From positions 1-52,462 of the forward strand of contig JAAEMR010000066.1 in NCBI GenBank assembly GCA_024225395.1: 52,462 nucleotides of DNA. Reading direction: 5' to 3'. A model generated the notes under the pieces. It saw nothing but the letters and a program-made list of their open reading frames with translations. It was not told the DNA's origin and ran no database searches. A program made the translations under genes and the position numbers. Shown piece after piece: positions 10,244 through 19,059 of this stretch (positions are counted from its first letter, which is position 1; every line of letters begins with the position of its first letter). Source of the stretch: Gammaproteobacteria bacterium (GTDB lineage Bacteria; Pseudomonadota; Gammaproteobacteria; GCA-001735895).

Positions 10244-10735
10244 ATGATCAAAACAATCAAATATTACCTGAAAAGCTACCTGTTTCTGGAGCTGTTAAAA
10301 GGTTTGAGTGTCACCGGTGGTTACTTCTTCAAAAAGAAGTTCACTATTCAATATCCGGAAGAAAAAACCCCGTTAAGTCCAAGATTTCGTGGCTTACATG
10401 CGTTACGTCGTTATGCCAACGGTGAAGAACGTTGCATCGCCTGTAAATTATGCGAGGCGGTTTGCCCGGCGTTGGCGATCACCATTGAATCTGAACAACG
10501 AGAAGATGGAACACGTCGAACTACGAAATATGATATCGACCTGTTTAAATGTATTTATTGCGGTTTTTGTGAAGAAGCCTGTCCGGTAGATTCCATCGTT
10601 GAAACCAATGTTTTTGAATATCATTTTGAAAACCGTGGCGAGAATATTATGAACAAACAGAAATTACTGGAAATCGGTGATCGTTATGAAGCTCAACTTT
10701 CAGCAGATAAATCTGCTGATGCGCCGTACCGATAA
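10244..10735 (+). CDS. nuoI: NADH-quinone oxidoreductase subunit I
   Basis: Ferredoxin-like subunit of 163 residues that carries clusters N6a and N6b between NuoG and NuoB. The two [4Fe-4S] motifs are complete: Cys64, 67, 70, 74 ([12 protein letters not shown]) and Cys103, 106, 109, 113 ([12 protein letters not shown]). An amphipathic N-terminus anchors it to the membrane arm. A full AAGGAGGT ribosome site lies about 10 bases before the ATG at 10244; a nearer ATG is out of frame and was ignored. Confidence 0.97.
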   Translation: MIKTIKYYLKSYLFLELLKGLSVTGGYFFKKKFTIQYPEEKTPLSPRFRGLHALRRYANGEERCIACKLCEAVCPALAITIESEQREDGTRRTTKYDIDLFKCIYCGFCEEACPVDSIVETNVFEYHFENRGENIMNKQKLLEIGDRYEAQLSADKSADAPYR

Positions 10736-10756
10736 GCGGGGTTATCAGAATATATT

Positions 10757-11356
10757 ATGATTGAATCACTCGTTTTCTATTTCTTTGCAACTATGACCGT
10801 TATCACTGCGGGTGCTGTTGTAACGGCCAGAAACCCGGTACATGCAGCGTTGTCCCTGGTGCTGACATTTTTCAGCAGTGCATTTATCTGGATGTTACTG
10901 GAAGCTGAATTTCTCGCGATCACGCTGGTACTGGTGTACGTTGGTGCGGTCATGGTGTTATTCCTGTTCGTGGTGATGATGCTGGATATCAATATTGCTC
11001 GTATCAGAGAAGGTTTTATCAAGTTCCTGCCGGTTGGTATTGCGCTGGCTTTGATTATGTTCGGGCTCATTTACTATGTTGTTTCAGGTGATCAGTTTTC
11101 ACTGGAATCGATGGCAGCTCCTGTTGCTAAAGCGGCTGATTATTCAAATACCAAAGAACTTGGCATGGTGCTTTACACCGAATATGTATTTGCCTTTGAA
11201 ATTGCAGCCGTTATTTTACTGGTTGCCATTATTGCGGCTATATCACTGACCTTGCGTAGAAGACCTGGAACACGTTATCAGAATCCATCAGAACAGATGA
11301 AGATTCAAAAGCAGGACCGCCTGCGTATCGTTAAGATGGAGGCAGAAAAGAAATGA
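10757..11356 (+). CDS. nuoJ: NADH-quinone oxidoreductase subunit J
   Basis: Membrane subunit of 199 residues with five hydrophobic segments. The conserved third segment reads [17 protein letters not shown], the site of the pi-bulge that gates proton transfer in solved structures. A long basic cytoplasmic tail follows the last helix. Its stop overlaps the nuoK start (ATGA). Confidence 0.96.
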   Translation: MIESLVFYFFATMTVITAGAVVTARNPVHAALSLVLTFFSSAFIWMLLEAEFLAITLVLVYVGAVMVLFLFVVMMLDINIARIREGFIKFLPVGIALALIMFGLIYYVVSGDQFSLESMAAPVAKAADYSNTKELGMVLYTEYVFAFEIAAVILLVAIIAAISLTLRRRPGTRYQNPSEQMKIQKQDRLRIVKMEAEKK

Positions 11357-11661
11357 CCCTGGCGTTAAATCATTATCTGGTTCTTGCAGCCATTTTGTTC
11401 AGCATCAGTATTGCTGGCATCATCATCAATCGGAAAAACCTGATAGTTTTATTGATGTCCATCGAACTCATGCTGTTGGCGGTTAATTTAAATTTTATTG
11501 CCTTTTCGCATTTTCTGAATGACCTTGCCGGACAGGTATTCGTATTTTTTATTCTGACGGTTGCTGCTGCTGAAGCGGCTATCGGTCTGGCAATTTTGAT
11601 TGTGTTGTTTAGAAATAAACAGACCATCAATATGGCGGACATTAACGAGATGAAGGGGTAG
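11353..11661 (+). CDS. nuoK: NADH-quinone oxidoreductase subunit K
   Basis: Small three-helix membrane subunit, 102 residues, related to MrpC antiporter subunits. Conserved Glu residues lie in helix 2 ([11 protein letters not shown]) and helix 3 ([10 protein letters not shown]), both part of the proton path. A GGAGG site in the nuoJ tail precedes the ATG, and the two genes overlap by four bases. Confidence 0.97.
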   Translation: MTLALNHYLVLAAILFSISIAGIIINRKNLIVLLMSIELMLLAVNLNFIAFSHFLNDLAGQVFVFFILTVAAAEAAIGLAILIVLFRNKQTINMADINEMKG

Positions 11662-11663
11662 GA

Positions 11664-13622
11664 ATGGATATGCAATCTTTATATCTGGCTATTCCTCTGG
11701 CGTCACTGTTTGGCGCTATCATTGCCGGATTTTTCGGTAAGCAGATTGGCCGTAGTGCATCGCACTGGGTGACCTCTTTAGGAGTTGCTACCTCGTTTGT
11801 TTTATCTCTGGTCGTTCTGAAAGATGTAGTTATTGATGGTGCTGCTATTTATAACGAATCGGTTTACACCTGGATGGTCAGTGATGGCATCAAGTTTGAA
11901 GTTGGGTTTTTAATTGATAGCCTGACAGCACTGATGATGACGGTTGTTACCGCTGTTTCGCTGATGGTTCATATTTACACCATTGGTTATATGAGTGAAG
12001 ACCCCGGCTATCAACGTTTCTTCAGTTATATTTCACTGTTTACTTTTTCCATGCTGATGCTGGTTATGTCGAATAACTTTTTACAGTTGTTTTTTGGCTG
12101 GGAAGCGGTTGGGCTGGTGTCTTACCTTCTGATCGGTTTCTGGTTTAAAAAGGAAACGGCTATCTTTGCCAATATGAAAGCATTTCTGGTTAACCGCGTG
12201 GGTGACTTTGGTTTTCTGTTAGGTATTGCCTGTATCCTGATGTTTACCGGATCACTGGATTACTATGAAGTATTCAATAAAGCAGATGTTATGTTATCCA
12301 GCACCATTGAAATATTTGACGGTGAGCCCTGGTCGGTAATTACCGTTGCCTGTATTTTATTATTCATCGGCGCGATGGGTAAATCTGCACAGGTTCCATT
12401 ACATGTGTGGCTTCCAGATTCTATGGAAGGTCCAACACCAATCTCAGCATTAATTCATGCGGCGACTATGGTAACTGCCGGTATCTTCATGGTATCCAGG
12501 ATGTCTCCTTTGTTTGAACTGTCGGAAGTCGCTCTTTCTTTTGTCATGATCATCGGTGCGATAACGGCCTTTTTTATGGGTTTGATCGGTATCGTTCAAA
12601 ACGATATCAAACGGGTTGTGGCCTACTCTACGTTGTCACAGTTGGGTTACATGACCGTTGCTTTAGGTGCTTCGGCTTATTCGGTAGCGATTTTCCACCT
12701 GATGACTCACGCATTTTTTAAAGCGTTGTTATTCCTTGCTGCTGGTGCCGTCATCATTGCGATGCATCATGAACAGGATATGCGTAAGATGGGTGGTTTG
12801 AAGAAATACCTGCCTATCACTTACTGGGTTTCACTGATTGGTACTTTGGCTTTAATCGGTTTTCCTGGAACATCCGGTTACTTTTCCAAGGATGCTATTA
12901 TCGAAGCTGTCCACCACTCGGAATTACCTGGAGCCAGTTTTGCTTACGTGATGGTTCTGCTCGGTGTATTCGTAACGGCATTTTATTCTTTCCGGTTATT
13001 CTTCATGGTGTTCCATGGTGAAGAACGTATGGATCAGCACACCAAAGATCATTTGCATGAACCTCCGGCCGTTGTCTGGGTACCACTGGTATTATTAGCC
13101 ATACCATCGGCTATTATTGGTTGGTTAACGGTAGATAGTGTTGTGTTTGGATCTTACTTTGACAATGTGTTACTCACTTTGCGTGAACACGATGTGGTTG
13201 CAGCAATGAAAGAGTTTTATCATGGTGAACTGTCATTTGTTATGCACGGTTTCAGTGGTCCCGCGGTTTATCTGGCGGCTGCTGGTGCAGTGTCTGCCTG
13301 GTTTATCTATTTAAAGAAACCTTCGATCGCAGATTTGGCTCAACAGAAACTATCTTTTCTGCATAAATTACTCGATCAAAAATACTATTTTGATCGTTTC
13401 AATGAAATCGTTTTCGCTGGTGGAAGTCGCGTTATTGGATCACTGTTCTGGCGTATCGGTGACGGAATTATAATTGATGGCATAGCTGTTAATGGTAGTG
13501 CCAGAGTGGTTGGCTGGTTCTCTCAATTGATCCGGGTTGTACAGACTGGATACCTTAATCATTATGCTTTTGTGATGGTTTCAGGTTTGATTCTGTTACT
13601 GGGTTGGGCAGTGCTAGGATGA
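11664..13622 (+). CDS. nuoL: NADH-quinone oxidoreductase subunit L
   Basis: Largest antiporter-like proton-pumping subunit, 652 residues with about sixteen hydrophobic segments. F-F-G-W-E-A-V-G-L-V-S-Y-L-L-I-G-F-W (near residue 145) holds the key Glu. A-M-G-K-S-A-Q-V-P-L-H-V-W-L-P-D-S-M-E-G-P-T-P-I and H-A-A-T-M follow in the usual order. The C-terminal lateral helix that spans NuoM and NuoN lies in the last 100 residues. It starts 2 bases after nuoK. Confidence 0.97.
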   Translation: MDMQSLYLAIPLASLFGAIIAGFFGKQIGRSASHWVTSLGVATSFVLSLVVLKDVVIDGAAIYNESVYTWMVSDGIKFEVGFLIDSLTALMMTVVTAVSLMVHIYTIGYMSEDPGYQRFFSYISLFTFSMLMLVMSNNFLQLFFGWEAVGLVSYLLIGFWFKKETAIFANMKAFLVNRVGDFGFLLGIACILMFTGSLDYYEVFNKADVMLSSTIEIFDGEPWSVITVACILLFIGAMGKSAQVPLHVWLPDSMEGPTPISALIHAATMVTAGIFMVSRMSPLFELSEVALSFVMIIGAITAFFMGLIGIVQNDIKRVVAYSTLSQLGYMTVALGASAYSVAIFHLMTHAFFKALLFLAAGAVIIAMHHEQDMRKMGGLKKYLPITYWVSLIGTLALIGFPGTSGYFSKDAIIEAVHHSELPGASFAYVMVLLGVFVTAFYSFRLFFMVFHGEERMDQHTKDHLHEPPAVVWVPLVLLAIPSAIIGWLTVDSVVFGSYFDNVLLTLREHDVVAAMKEFYHGELSFVMHGFSGPAVYLAAAGAVSAWFIYLKKPSIADLAQQKLSFLHKLLDQKYYFDRFNEIVFAGGSRVIGSLFWRIGDGIIIDGIAVNGSARVVGWFSQLIRVVQTGYLNHYAFVMVSGLILLLGWAVLG

Positions 13623-15148
13623 GCGGTTTAATGACAATGTTTGCTGATTTACCTTTATTAAGTCTCGTTATCTGGTTGCCGATAATTGGTGGTATATTCG
13701 TTCTGTTTGCTGGCGATAAAGAACCTTCTGGTGCGCGTAAGATTGCTCTGGTTTTTTCTATACTGACTTTTTTATTAACGATTCCTTTATACACCCTGTT
13801 TGATTCTTCCAGTTATGCGATGCAGTTTGCTGAAAAGCATGTCTGGATTACAGAATTTAATATCAATTATCATCTGGGCATAGATGGCATTTCAATGCCA
13901 CTGATTCTGTTAACCAGCTTTATCACTATTCTCGTTATTATTTCTGCCTGGGAAGTCATTCAATACAGAGCTTCACAATACCTGGCCGCTTTCCTGATTA
14001 TGGAAGGTTTTATGATTGGAACTTTCTCTGCTCTGGATTCAATCCTGTTTTACATATTCTTCGAAGCGATGTTGATTCCAATGTTCCTGATCATTGGAAT
14101 CTGGGGCGGTGTGAATAGAATCTATGCAACCTTGAAATTTTTCCTGTATACCTTTATCGGTTCGGTACTGATGCTGGTGGCATTGATTTATATGTACAGC
14201 AAATCCGGTAGTTTTGCGATTCTAGATTTACACGATTTACCGTTAAATATTAGCGAACAGACTCTTATCTTTCTGGCCTTTCTAGTGGCCTTTGCGGTTA
14301 AAGTTCCTATGTGGCCGGTACATACCTGGTTACCGGATGCTCACGTTGAAGCGCCTACCGGTGGTTCCGTAATATTGGCGGCCATCATGTTGAAAATTGG
14401 TGGGTATGGCTTTCTTAGGTTCAGTCTACCGATTACACCGGATGCCAGTCAGCAACTGGACTGGTTAATTATTACCATGTCATTGACCGCGGTCGTTTAT
14501 ATCGGCTTCGTGGCACTGGTGCAGCAGGACATGAAAAAGCTGATTGCTTATTCTTCCATCGCTCACATGGGTTTTGTGACTTTAGGTTTCTTTATTGTTT
14601 TTCGCATTACCTCAACAGGCGATAGCCAGGGTGCAGTTTTAGCACTTGAAGGCGGCATGGTTCAGATGGTATCTCACGGTTTTATTTCAGGCGCTATGTT
14701 CTTAAGCGTTGGTGTACTGTATGACCGGATGCACAGTCGGCAGATTGCAGATTACGGCGGAGTCGTAAACACTATGCCGGTCTTTGCTGCGTTCATGGTT
14801 TTCTTTGCTATGGCTAATGCCGGTCTGCCAGGTACTTCAGGTTTTGTCGGTGAATTCATGGTTATTCTGGCTGCTTTCAAGGCAAACTTCTGGTTTGCAT
14901 TTCTGGCCGCTACTACACTGATTTTAGGCGCGGCATATACTTTGTGGATGGTTAAGAGAGTTGTCTTTGGTGATATCGCTAATGACAATGTAAAAGCTTT
15001 AACCGATATCAATAATCGTGAATTTTTGATTCTGGGTCTATTAGCAATTGCAGTGCTGGTTTTGGGTCTGTGGCCTGATCCACTTGTCGATGTTATGCAT
15101 CCAACCATTAATAATCTGTTGCAACACATCAGTGTTTCAAAAATTTAG
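13619..15148 (+). CDS. nuoM: NADH-quinone oxidoreductase subunit M
   Basis: Second antiporter-like subunit, 509 residues from the ATG at 13619. It pumps one proton per cycle through a membrane half-channel pair. Visible signatures are F-F-E-A-M-L-I-P-M-F-L-I-I-G-I-W-G (key Glu), V-K-V-P-M-W-P-V-H-T-W-L-P-D-A-H-V-E-A-P-T-G-G-S and S-S-I-A-H-M-G-F-V. A start at 13604 is open but lies deep in nuoL; 13619 gives the ATGA overlap used elsewhere in this operon. ATGs at 13631 and 13637 are also possible. Confidence 0.95.
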   Translation: MSGLMTMFADLPLLSLVIWLPIIGGIFVLFAGDKEPSGARKIALVFSILTFLLTIPLYTLFDSSSYAMQFAEKHVWITEFNINYHLGIDGISMPLILLTSFITILVIISAWEVIQYRASQYLAAFLIMEGFMIGTFSALDSILFYIFFEAMLIPMFLIIGIWGGVNRIYATLKFFLYTFIGSVLMLVALIYMYSKSGSFAILDLHDLPLNISEQTLIFLAFLVAFAVKVPMWPVHTWLPDAHVEAPTGGSVILAAIMLKIGGYGFLRFSLPITPDASQQLDWLIITMSLTAVVYIGFVALVQQDMKKLIAYSSIAHMGFVTLGFFIVFRITSTGDSQGAVLALEGGMVQMVSHGFISGAMFLSVGVLYDRMHSRQIADYGGVVNTMPVFAAFMVFFAMANAGLPGTSGFVGEFMVILAAFKANFWFAFLAATTLILGAAYTLWMVKRVVFGDIANDNVKALTDINNREFLILGLLAIAVLVLGLWPDPLVDVMHPTINNLLQHISVSKI

Positions 15149-15169
15149 ACAATAATTATAGGCGCTTTC

Positions 15170-16618
15170 ATGACAGCTTTTATTCAACCTAACCTGTTAC
15201 CCGCACTACCAGAAATGGTGATGCTGGCAATGGCCTGTCTGGTACTGGTTGTTGACCTGTTTTTACCTCAGGAAAAACGTGGTTTTACTTTATTACTCTC
15301 GCTGATCACCTTAATCCTGGTAGGCATAGCTACAGTTTATGTATCACCTGCGAGCAGTATCAGCACGTTTGGTGGAAGTTTTATTCTGGATAAACTGGCG
15401 GTTACATTAAAGTTATCGGTGTATGTGGTGACTTTTCTGGTGTTTGTTTATTCACGTGATTACCTGAAAGATTTAAATATTTATAAAGGTGAATATTATG
15501 TTCTGGGACTGTTTGCTGTTCTTGGCATGATGATCATGATTTCAGCTCATAGTTTTCTGCTGATTTATCTTGGGCTTGAATTACTGTCGCTATCCTTGTA
15601 TGCAATGATTGCCTCTAATCGTGATTCAGTGACTGCATCAGAAGCCGCTATGAAATATTTTGTCCTGGGAGCTTTAGCGTCTGGATTATTGCTGTATGGA
15701 ATTTCCATATTTTATGGTCTTTCTGGAACTCTGGATATCACGGAATTATCGGGCATTATTAAATCTCAGGCCGCAAGCAATCCTGTAATGTTGTCATTTG
15801 CATTAACCTTTATCGTGGTTGGTTTGTCGTTCAAACTGGGAGCCGTTCCATTTCATATGTGGTTACCGGATGTATACCAGGGTTCACCAACGTCGGTTAC
15901 GTTGTTTATCGGTACAGCGCCAAAGATTGCCGGATTTGCGATGGCTATACGTTTATTAGTCGATGGCATGTCCGATTTGCAGGTCGACTGGTCTCAAATG
16001 TTAACCGTATTAGCGGTAGCTTCCATGGCTATTGGTAATATCATTGCGATTTCGCAAACCAACTTTAAACGTATGCTGGCGTATTCAACCATATCTCATG
16101 TTGGTTTTATATTGCTTGGCCTGCTGTCGGGTACTGAGTTAGGTTTTTCTTCAGCCATGTTTTATACCATCACTTATGCAATAACTTCATCGGTCGCTTT
16201 TGCCGTATTGATGCTGTTAAATCGTGAAAAGCATGAAGCAGGTGAAATTGCAGATCTGCGTGGATTGAATGATACAAACCCCTGGTACGCTGCATTATTG
16301 GCGATAGCTTTATTTTCCATGGCGGGTGTTCCTCCTACCGTAGGATTCTATGCTAAACTGACCGTTATCAATTCTGTTATTCAAATAGATATGGTCTGGT
16401 TAGCTCTTGTAGCCGTTCTGTTCTCAGTGATTGGGCTGTTTTATTATTTACGCGTGATCAAAGCGATGTACTTTGATAAACCAGCTGAAAATCAGGTTAT
16501 TACCATTAAAGAAGCGCTGGATGTGAAGATTCTGCTGAGTGCTAATGGACTTAGCCTGTTATTACTGGGTTTATTTCCATCGCTGTTAATGGCCTGGTGT
16601 GTAGCGGCATTTGCCTGA
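15170..16618 (+). CDS. nuoN: NADH-quinone oxidoreductase subunit N
   Basis: Third antiporter-like subunit and last gene of the operon, 482 residues with about fourteen hydrophobic segments. Signatures are L-G-L-E-L-L-S-L-S-L-Y-A-M-I-A near residue 125 (key Glu), F-K-L-G-A-V-P-F-H-M-W-L-P-D-V-Y-Q-G-S-P-T and A-Y-S-T-I-S-H-V-G-F. A weak hairpin, ATCTT/AAGAT followed by four T (16621-16637), may end the transcript. Confidence 0.97.
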   Translation: MTAFIQPNLLPALPEMVMLAMACLVLVVDLFLPQEKRGFTLLLSLITLILVGIATVYVSPASSISTFGGSFILDKLAVTLKLSVYVVTFLVFVYSRDYLKDLNIYKGEYYVLGLFAVLGMMIMISAHSFLLIYLGLELLSLSLYAMIASNRDSVTASEAAMKYFVLGALASGLLLYGISIFYGLSGTLDITELSGIIKSQAASNPVMLSFALTFIVVGLSFKLGAVPFHMWLPDVYQGSPTSVTLFIGTAPKIAGFAMAIRLLVDGMSDLQVDWSQMLTVLAVASMAIGNIIAISQTNFKRMLAYSTISHVGFILLGLLSGTELGFSSAMFYTITYAITSSVAFAVLMLLNREKHEAGEIADLRGLNDTNPWYAALLAIALFSMAGVPPTVGFYAKLTVINSVIQIDMVWLALVAVLFSVIGLFYYLRVIKAMYFDKPAENQVITIKEALDVKILLSANGLSLLLLGLFPSLLMAWCVAAFA

Positions 16619-16637
16619 ATATCTTAACAAGATTTTT

Positions 16638-16746
16638 ACCACGAAGGGCACGAAGATTTACTTTGTGGTATTAGTGTTTAGTTATCTTTCTTATAGATAA
16701 AAAATCTATATCATTTTTTCTTCGTGTCCTCTGTGTTTTCCGTGGT
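16638..16746. repeat. Inverted repeat of the 'accacgaagg' intergenic type
   Basis: The left arm, ACCACGAAGGGCACGAAGA at 16638-16656, is matched imperfectly by the right arm at 16719-16746, which reads as its complement with a short insertion (TCTTCGTG-TCCT ... CCGTGGT). About 60 A+T-rich bases separate them. Sequences of the form 'accacgaagga-cacgaag' are scattered between genes in many proteobacterial genomes. The arms suggest a non-coding mobile or structural repeat placed between nuoN and the helicase pair. Confidence 0.55.
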
Positions 16747-16803
16747 GATATCTTTGTTTGCTCTTAATGTTTACAAGTCCTTTTAGTTTTTCTATAGCTC
16801 TCT

Positions 16804-19059
16804 ATGCAACCCGTTCCCTGTCTACGACTGTTTAATGATGAAGAAGATTTTTCTGACCTTGATGAAGGGGATGAAGCTTTAGGTCTGGCTGAACTGTATT
16901 TCGATTATGTCGGCATAAAAGTCAATCCGCTGGATGATAAAACCGAGTTTTCATTAGTTACGAAAATAGGAACCAAAAAAATCACTCGTAATCTCGAAGC
17001 TGAAGAACTTATTCTCAACAGGCTGGATAAAATGGGTTTAATGGCTGACGAGTTTGAAAGTGAAGGGGATACTCTGCGTTTAGAACCTGTTCATATCAAG
17101 GATACCTGGTTTAACTTTATGGTACATCATAAAGCTGAGCTGGAAGCTGAAGACTGGAGAATAGATGTTGAAAAAAATTTTTCCTACCAGTTTGAAGTTG
17201 CAGAAAAATGGTATGCAAACATTACAGATGAAAGCAGCGACTGGTTTAAGCTGGAGCTGGGTATAGAGTCTGAAGGGGAGCAATTAAACCTGCTGCCTTT
17301 TCTGGTCGATTTTCTCTCAGACTATCTAACTGAGGATGAAACGGCGAAAGTACAGGCATTACCAGACGATCATCCACTGTTATATAAGCAGGATAATGAA
17401 CGTATATCGAATATCGCTTTTTATAAAGTACGTTTTATTATCGATACCTTGATTGAATTAAATGATCCGGAAGTACTGGATCAGGATGGCAAGCTTAAAC
17501 TTTCTCGCTTCCAGAGTAATCAGCTTTCTCTATTAGAAGCAGGGCACCCGAACATCAACTGGACGGGCGGTGAAAAAATTAGGGATTTTGGTGATAAATT
17601 ACAGAATTTTGAAGGCATAGCAGAAGCTAAAGTCCCTGATAATTTAAAAGCTGAGTTACGTCATTATCAGCTAGATGGATTAAGCTGGTTACAGTTTCTT
17701 CGCGAATACAAACTTGGTGGTATTCTGGCGGATGATATGGGCCTGGGAAAAACAGTTCAGACTCTGGCTCATTTACTCATCGAGAAAAATGAACAGCGTG
17801 CAGACTTACCCAGCCTGGTCATAGCACCGACCAGTTTAATGGTAAACTGGAAAAGAGAGGCGGCTCGTTTCGCTCCGGATTTGAAGGTGCTGGTTTTACA
17901 TGGTGCCGGTCGAAAAAACCTGTTTGACCAGATCGAATCTAATGATCTTATTTTAACCACTTACCCTCTGCTAACCCGGGATGCTGAAGTATTATTAAAT
18001 CAGCAATGGCACATGACTATTCTGGATGAAGCTCAGCATATTAAAAACCCCAAATCGAAAGCGGCCCAAACGGCATGTTTGTTAAAAACTCGATTTCGGT
18101 TGTGTTTAACAGGTACTCCAATGGAGAATCATCTGGGTGAATTGTGGTCTCAATTTCATTTCTTGATGCCGGATATGCTTAAAGATGAAAAAAGTTTTCA
18201 GAAGTTATACCGTACTCCGATAGAAAAAAAGCAGGATCAATCGCGCCAGCTACAGTTAAAAAATCGTCTTTCTCCATTTATGTTAAGGAGAGATAAATCA
18301 GAGGTGGCGACTGAGCTGCCTCCCAAGACAGAAATACTCAGCGAAGTTGAACTGGAAGGTGCCCAGCGTGACCTGTATGAAAAAATTCGTTTGTCGATGC
18401 AGGATAAGGTTAAACAAAGTGTCGATAGTAAAGGTTTATCCAGAAGCCATATCGTTATTCTTGATGCGCTATTAAAACTCAGACAGGTTTGCTGTCATCC
18501 ACAGTTGATTAAAAATTCTGATTATAACCTTCCGAAACATTCGGCCAAGTTAAATCAGTTAATGGAAATGTTACCTGAAATGGTAGAAGAGGGGCGTCGC
18601 ATTCTGCTATTCTCACAATTTACCAGTATGCTTGCGATTATCGAATCAGAATTAACAACGCATAAAATTGACTATGTGAAACTAACCGGACAAACACGTA
18701 ATCGAGAGAAGCCGGTTGATGCATTTCAGTCCGGTAAGGTTCCGATATTTTTAATCAGTCTCAAAGCCGGTGGTTCAGGGTTGAATTTAACCGCCGCCGA
18801 TACCGTTATACATTATGACCCCTGGTGGAATCCTGCAGCTGAACGACAGGCTACCGATCGTGCGCATCGAATAGGTCAGGATAAACCTATTTTTGTGTAT
18901 AAAATGATTACATCAGGAACTGTCGAAGATAAAATAATCGATATGCAAAATAAAAAACAGGCTTTGGCTGATTCGCTGTTCTCCGAAGATCAAAAAACAT
19001 CGGCTATTACTAATGAAGATTTACGCTCCCTGTTTGAGCCATTAGCAAAAGAGCAATGA
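16804..19059 (+). CDS. SNF2-family DEAD/DEAH-box ATPase, short paralogue without SWIM domain
   Basis: SNF2/RapA-type double-stranded-DNA translocase of 751 residues. Helicase motif I is D-D-M-G-L-G-K-T (about 309-316), motif II is D-E-A-Q at 408-411, motif III contains L-T-G-T-P-M-E-N, and motifs V-VI are L-K-A-G-G-S-G-L-N-L and A-T-D-R-A-H-R-I-G-Q near the C-terminus. Residues 1-750 align by eye along their whole length with the C-terminal 750 of the next gene, starting at the shared P-V-P-C-L. The SWIM-bearing N-terminus of that paralogue is absent. The ATG at 16804 has no clear ribosome site. Bacterial SNF2 proteins act on DNA or nucleoprotein in transcription or repair; the specific role here is unknown. 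Confidence 0.88.
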   Translation: MQPVPCLRLFNDEEDFSDLDEGDEALGLAELYFDYVGIKVNPLDDKTEFSLVTKIGTKKITRNLEAEELILNRLDKMGLMADEFESEGDTLRLEPVHIKDTWFNFMVHHKAELEAEDWRIDVEKNFSYQFEVAEKWYANITDESSDWFKLELGIESEGEQLNLLPFLVDFLSDYLTEDETAKVQALPDDHPLLYKQDNERISNIAFYKVRFIIDTLIELNDPEVLDQDGKLKLSRFQSNQLSLLEAGHPNINWTGGEKIRDFGDKLQNFEGIAEAKVPDNLKAELRHYQLDGLSWLQFLREYKLGGILADDMGLGKTVQTLAHLLIEKNEQRADLPSLVIAPTSLMVNWKREAARFAPDLKVLVLHGAGRKNLFDQIESNDLILTTYPLLTRDAEVLLNQQWHMTILDEAQHIKNPKSKAAQTACLLKTRFRLCLTGTPMENHLGELWSQFHFLMPDMLKDEKSFQKLYRTPIEKKQDQSRQLQLKNRLSPFMLRRDKSEVATELPPKTEILSEVELEGAQRDLYEKIRLSMQDKVKQSVDSKGLSRSHIVILDALLKLRQVCCHPQLIKNSDYNLPKHSAKLNQLMEMLPEMVEEGRRILLFSQFTSMLAIIESELTTHKIDYVKLTGQTRNREKPVDAFQSGKVPIFLISLKAGGSGLNLTAADTVIHYDPWWNPAAERQATDRAHRIGQDKPIFVYKMITSGTVEDKIIDMQNKKQALADSLFSEDQKTSAITNEDLRSLFEPLAKEQ

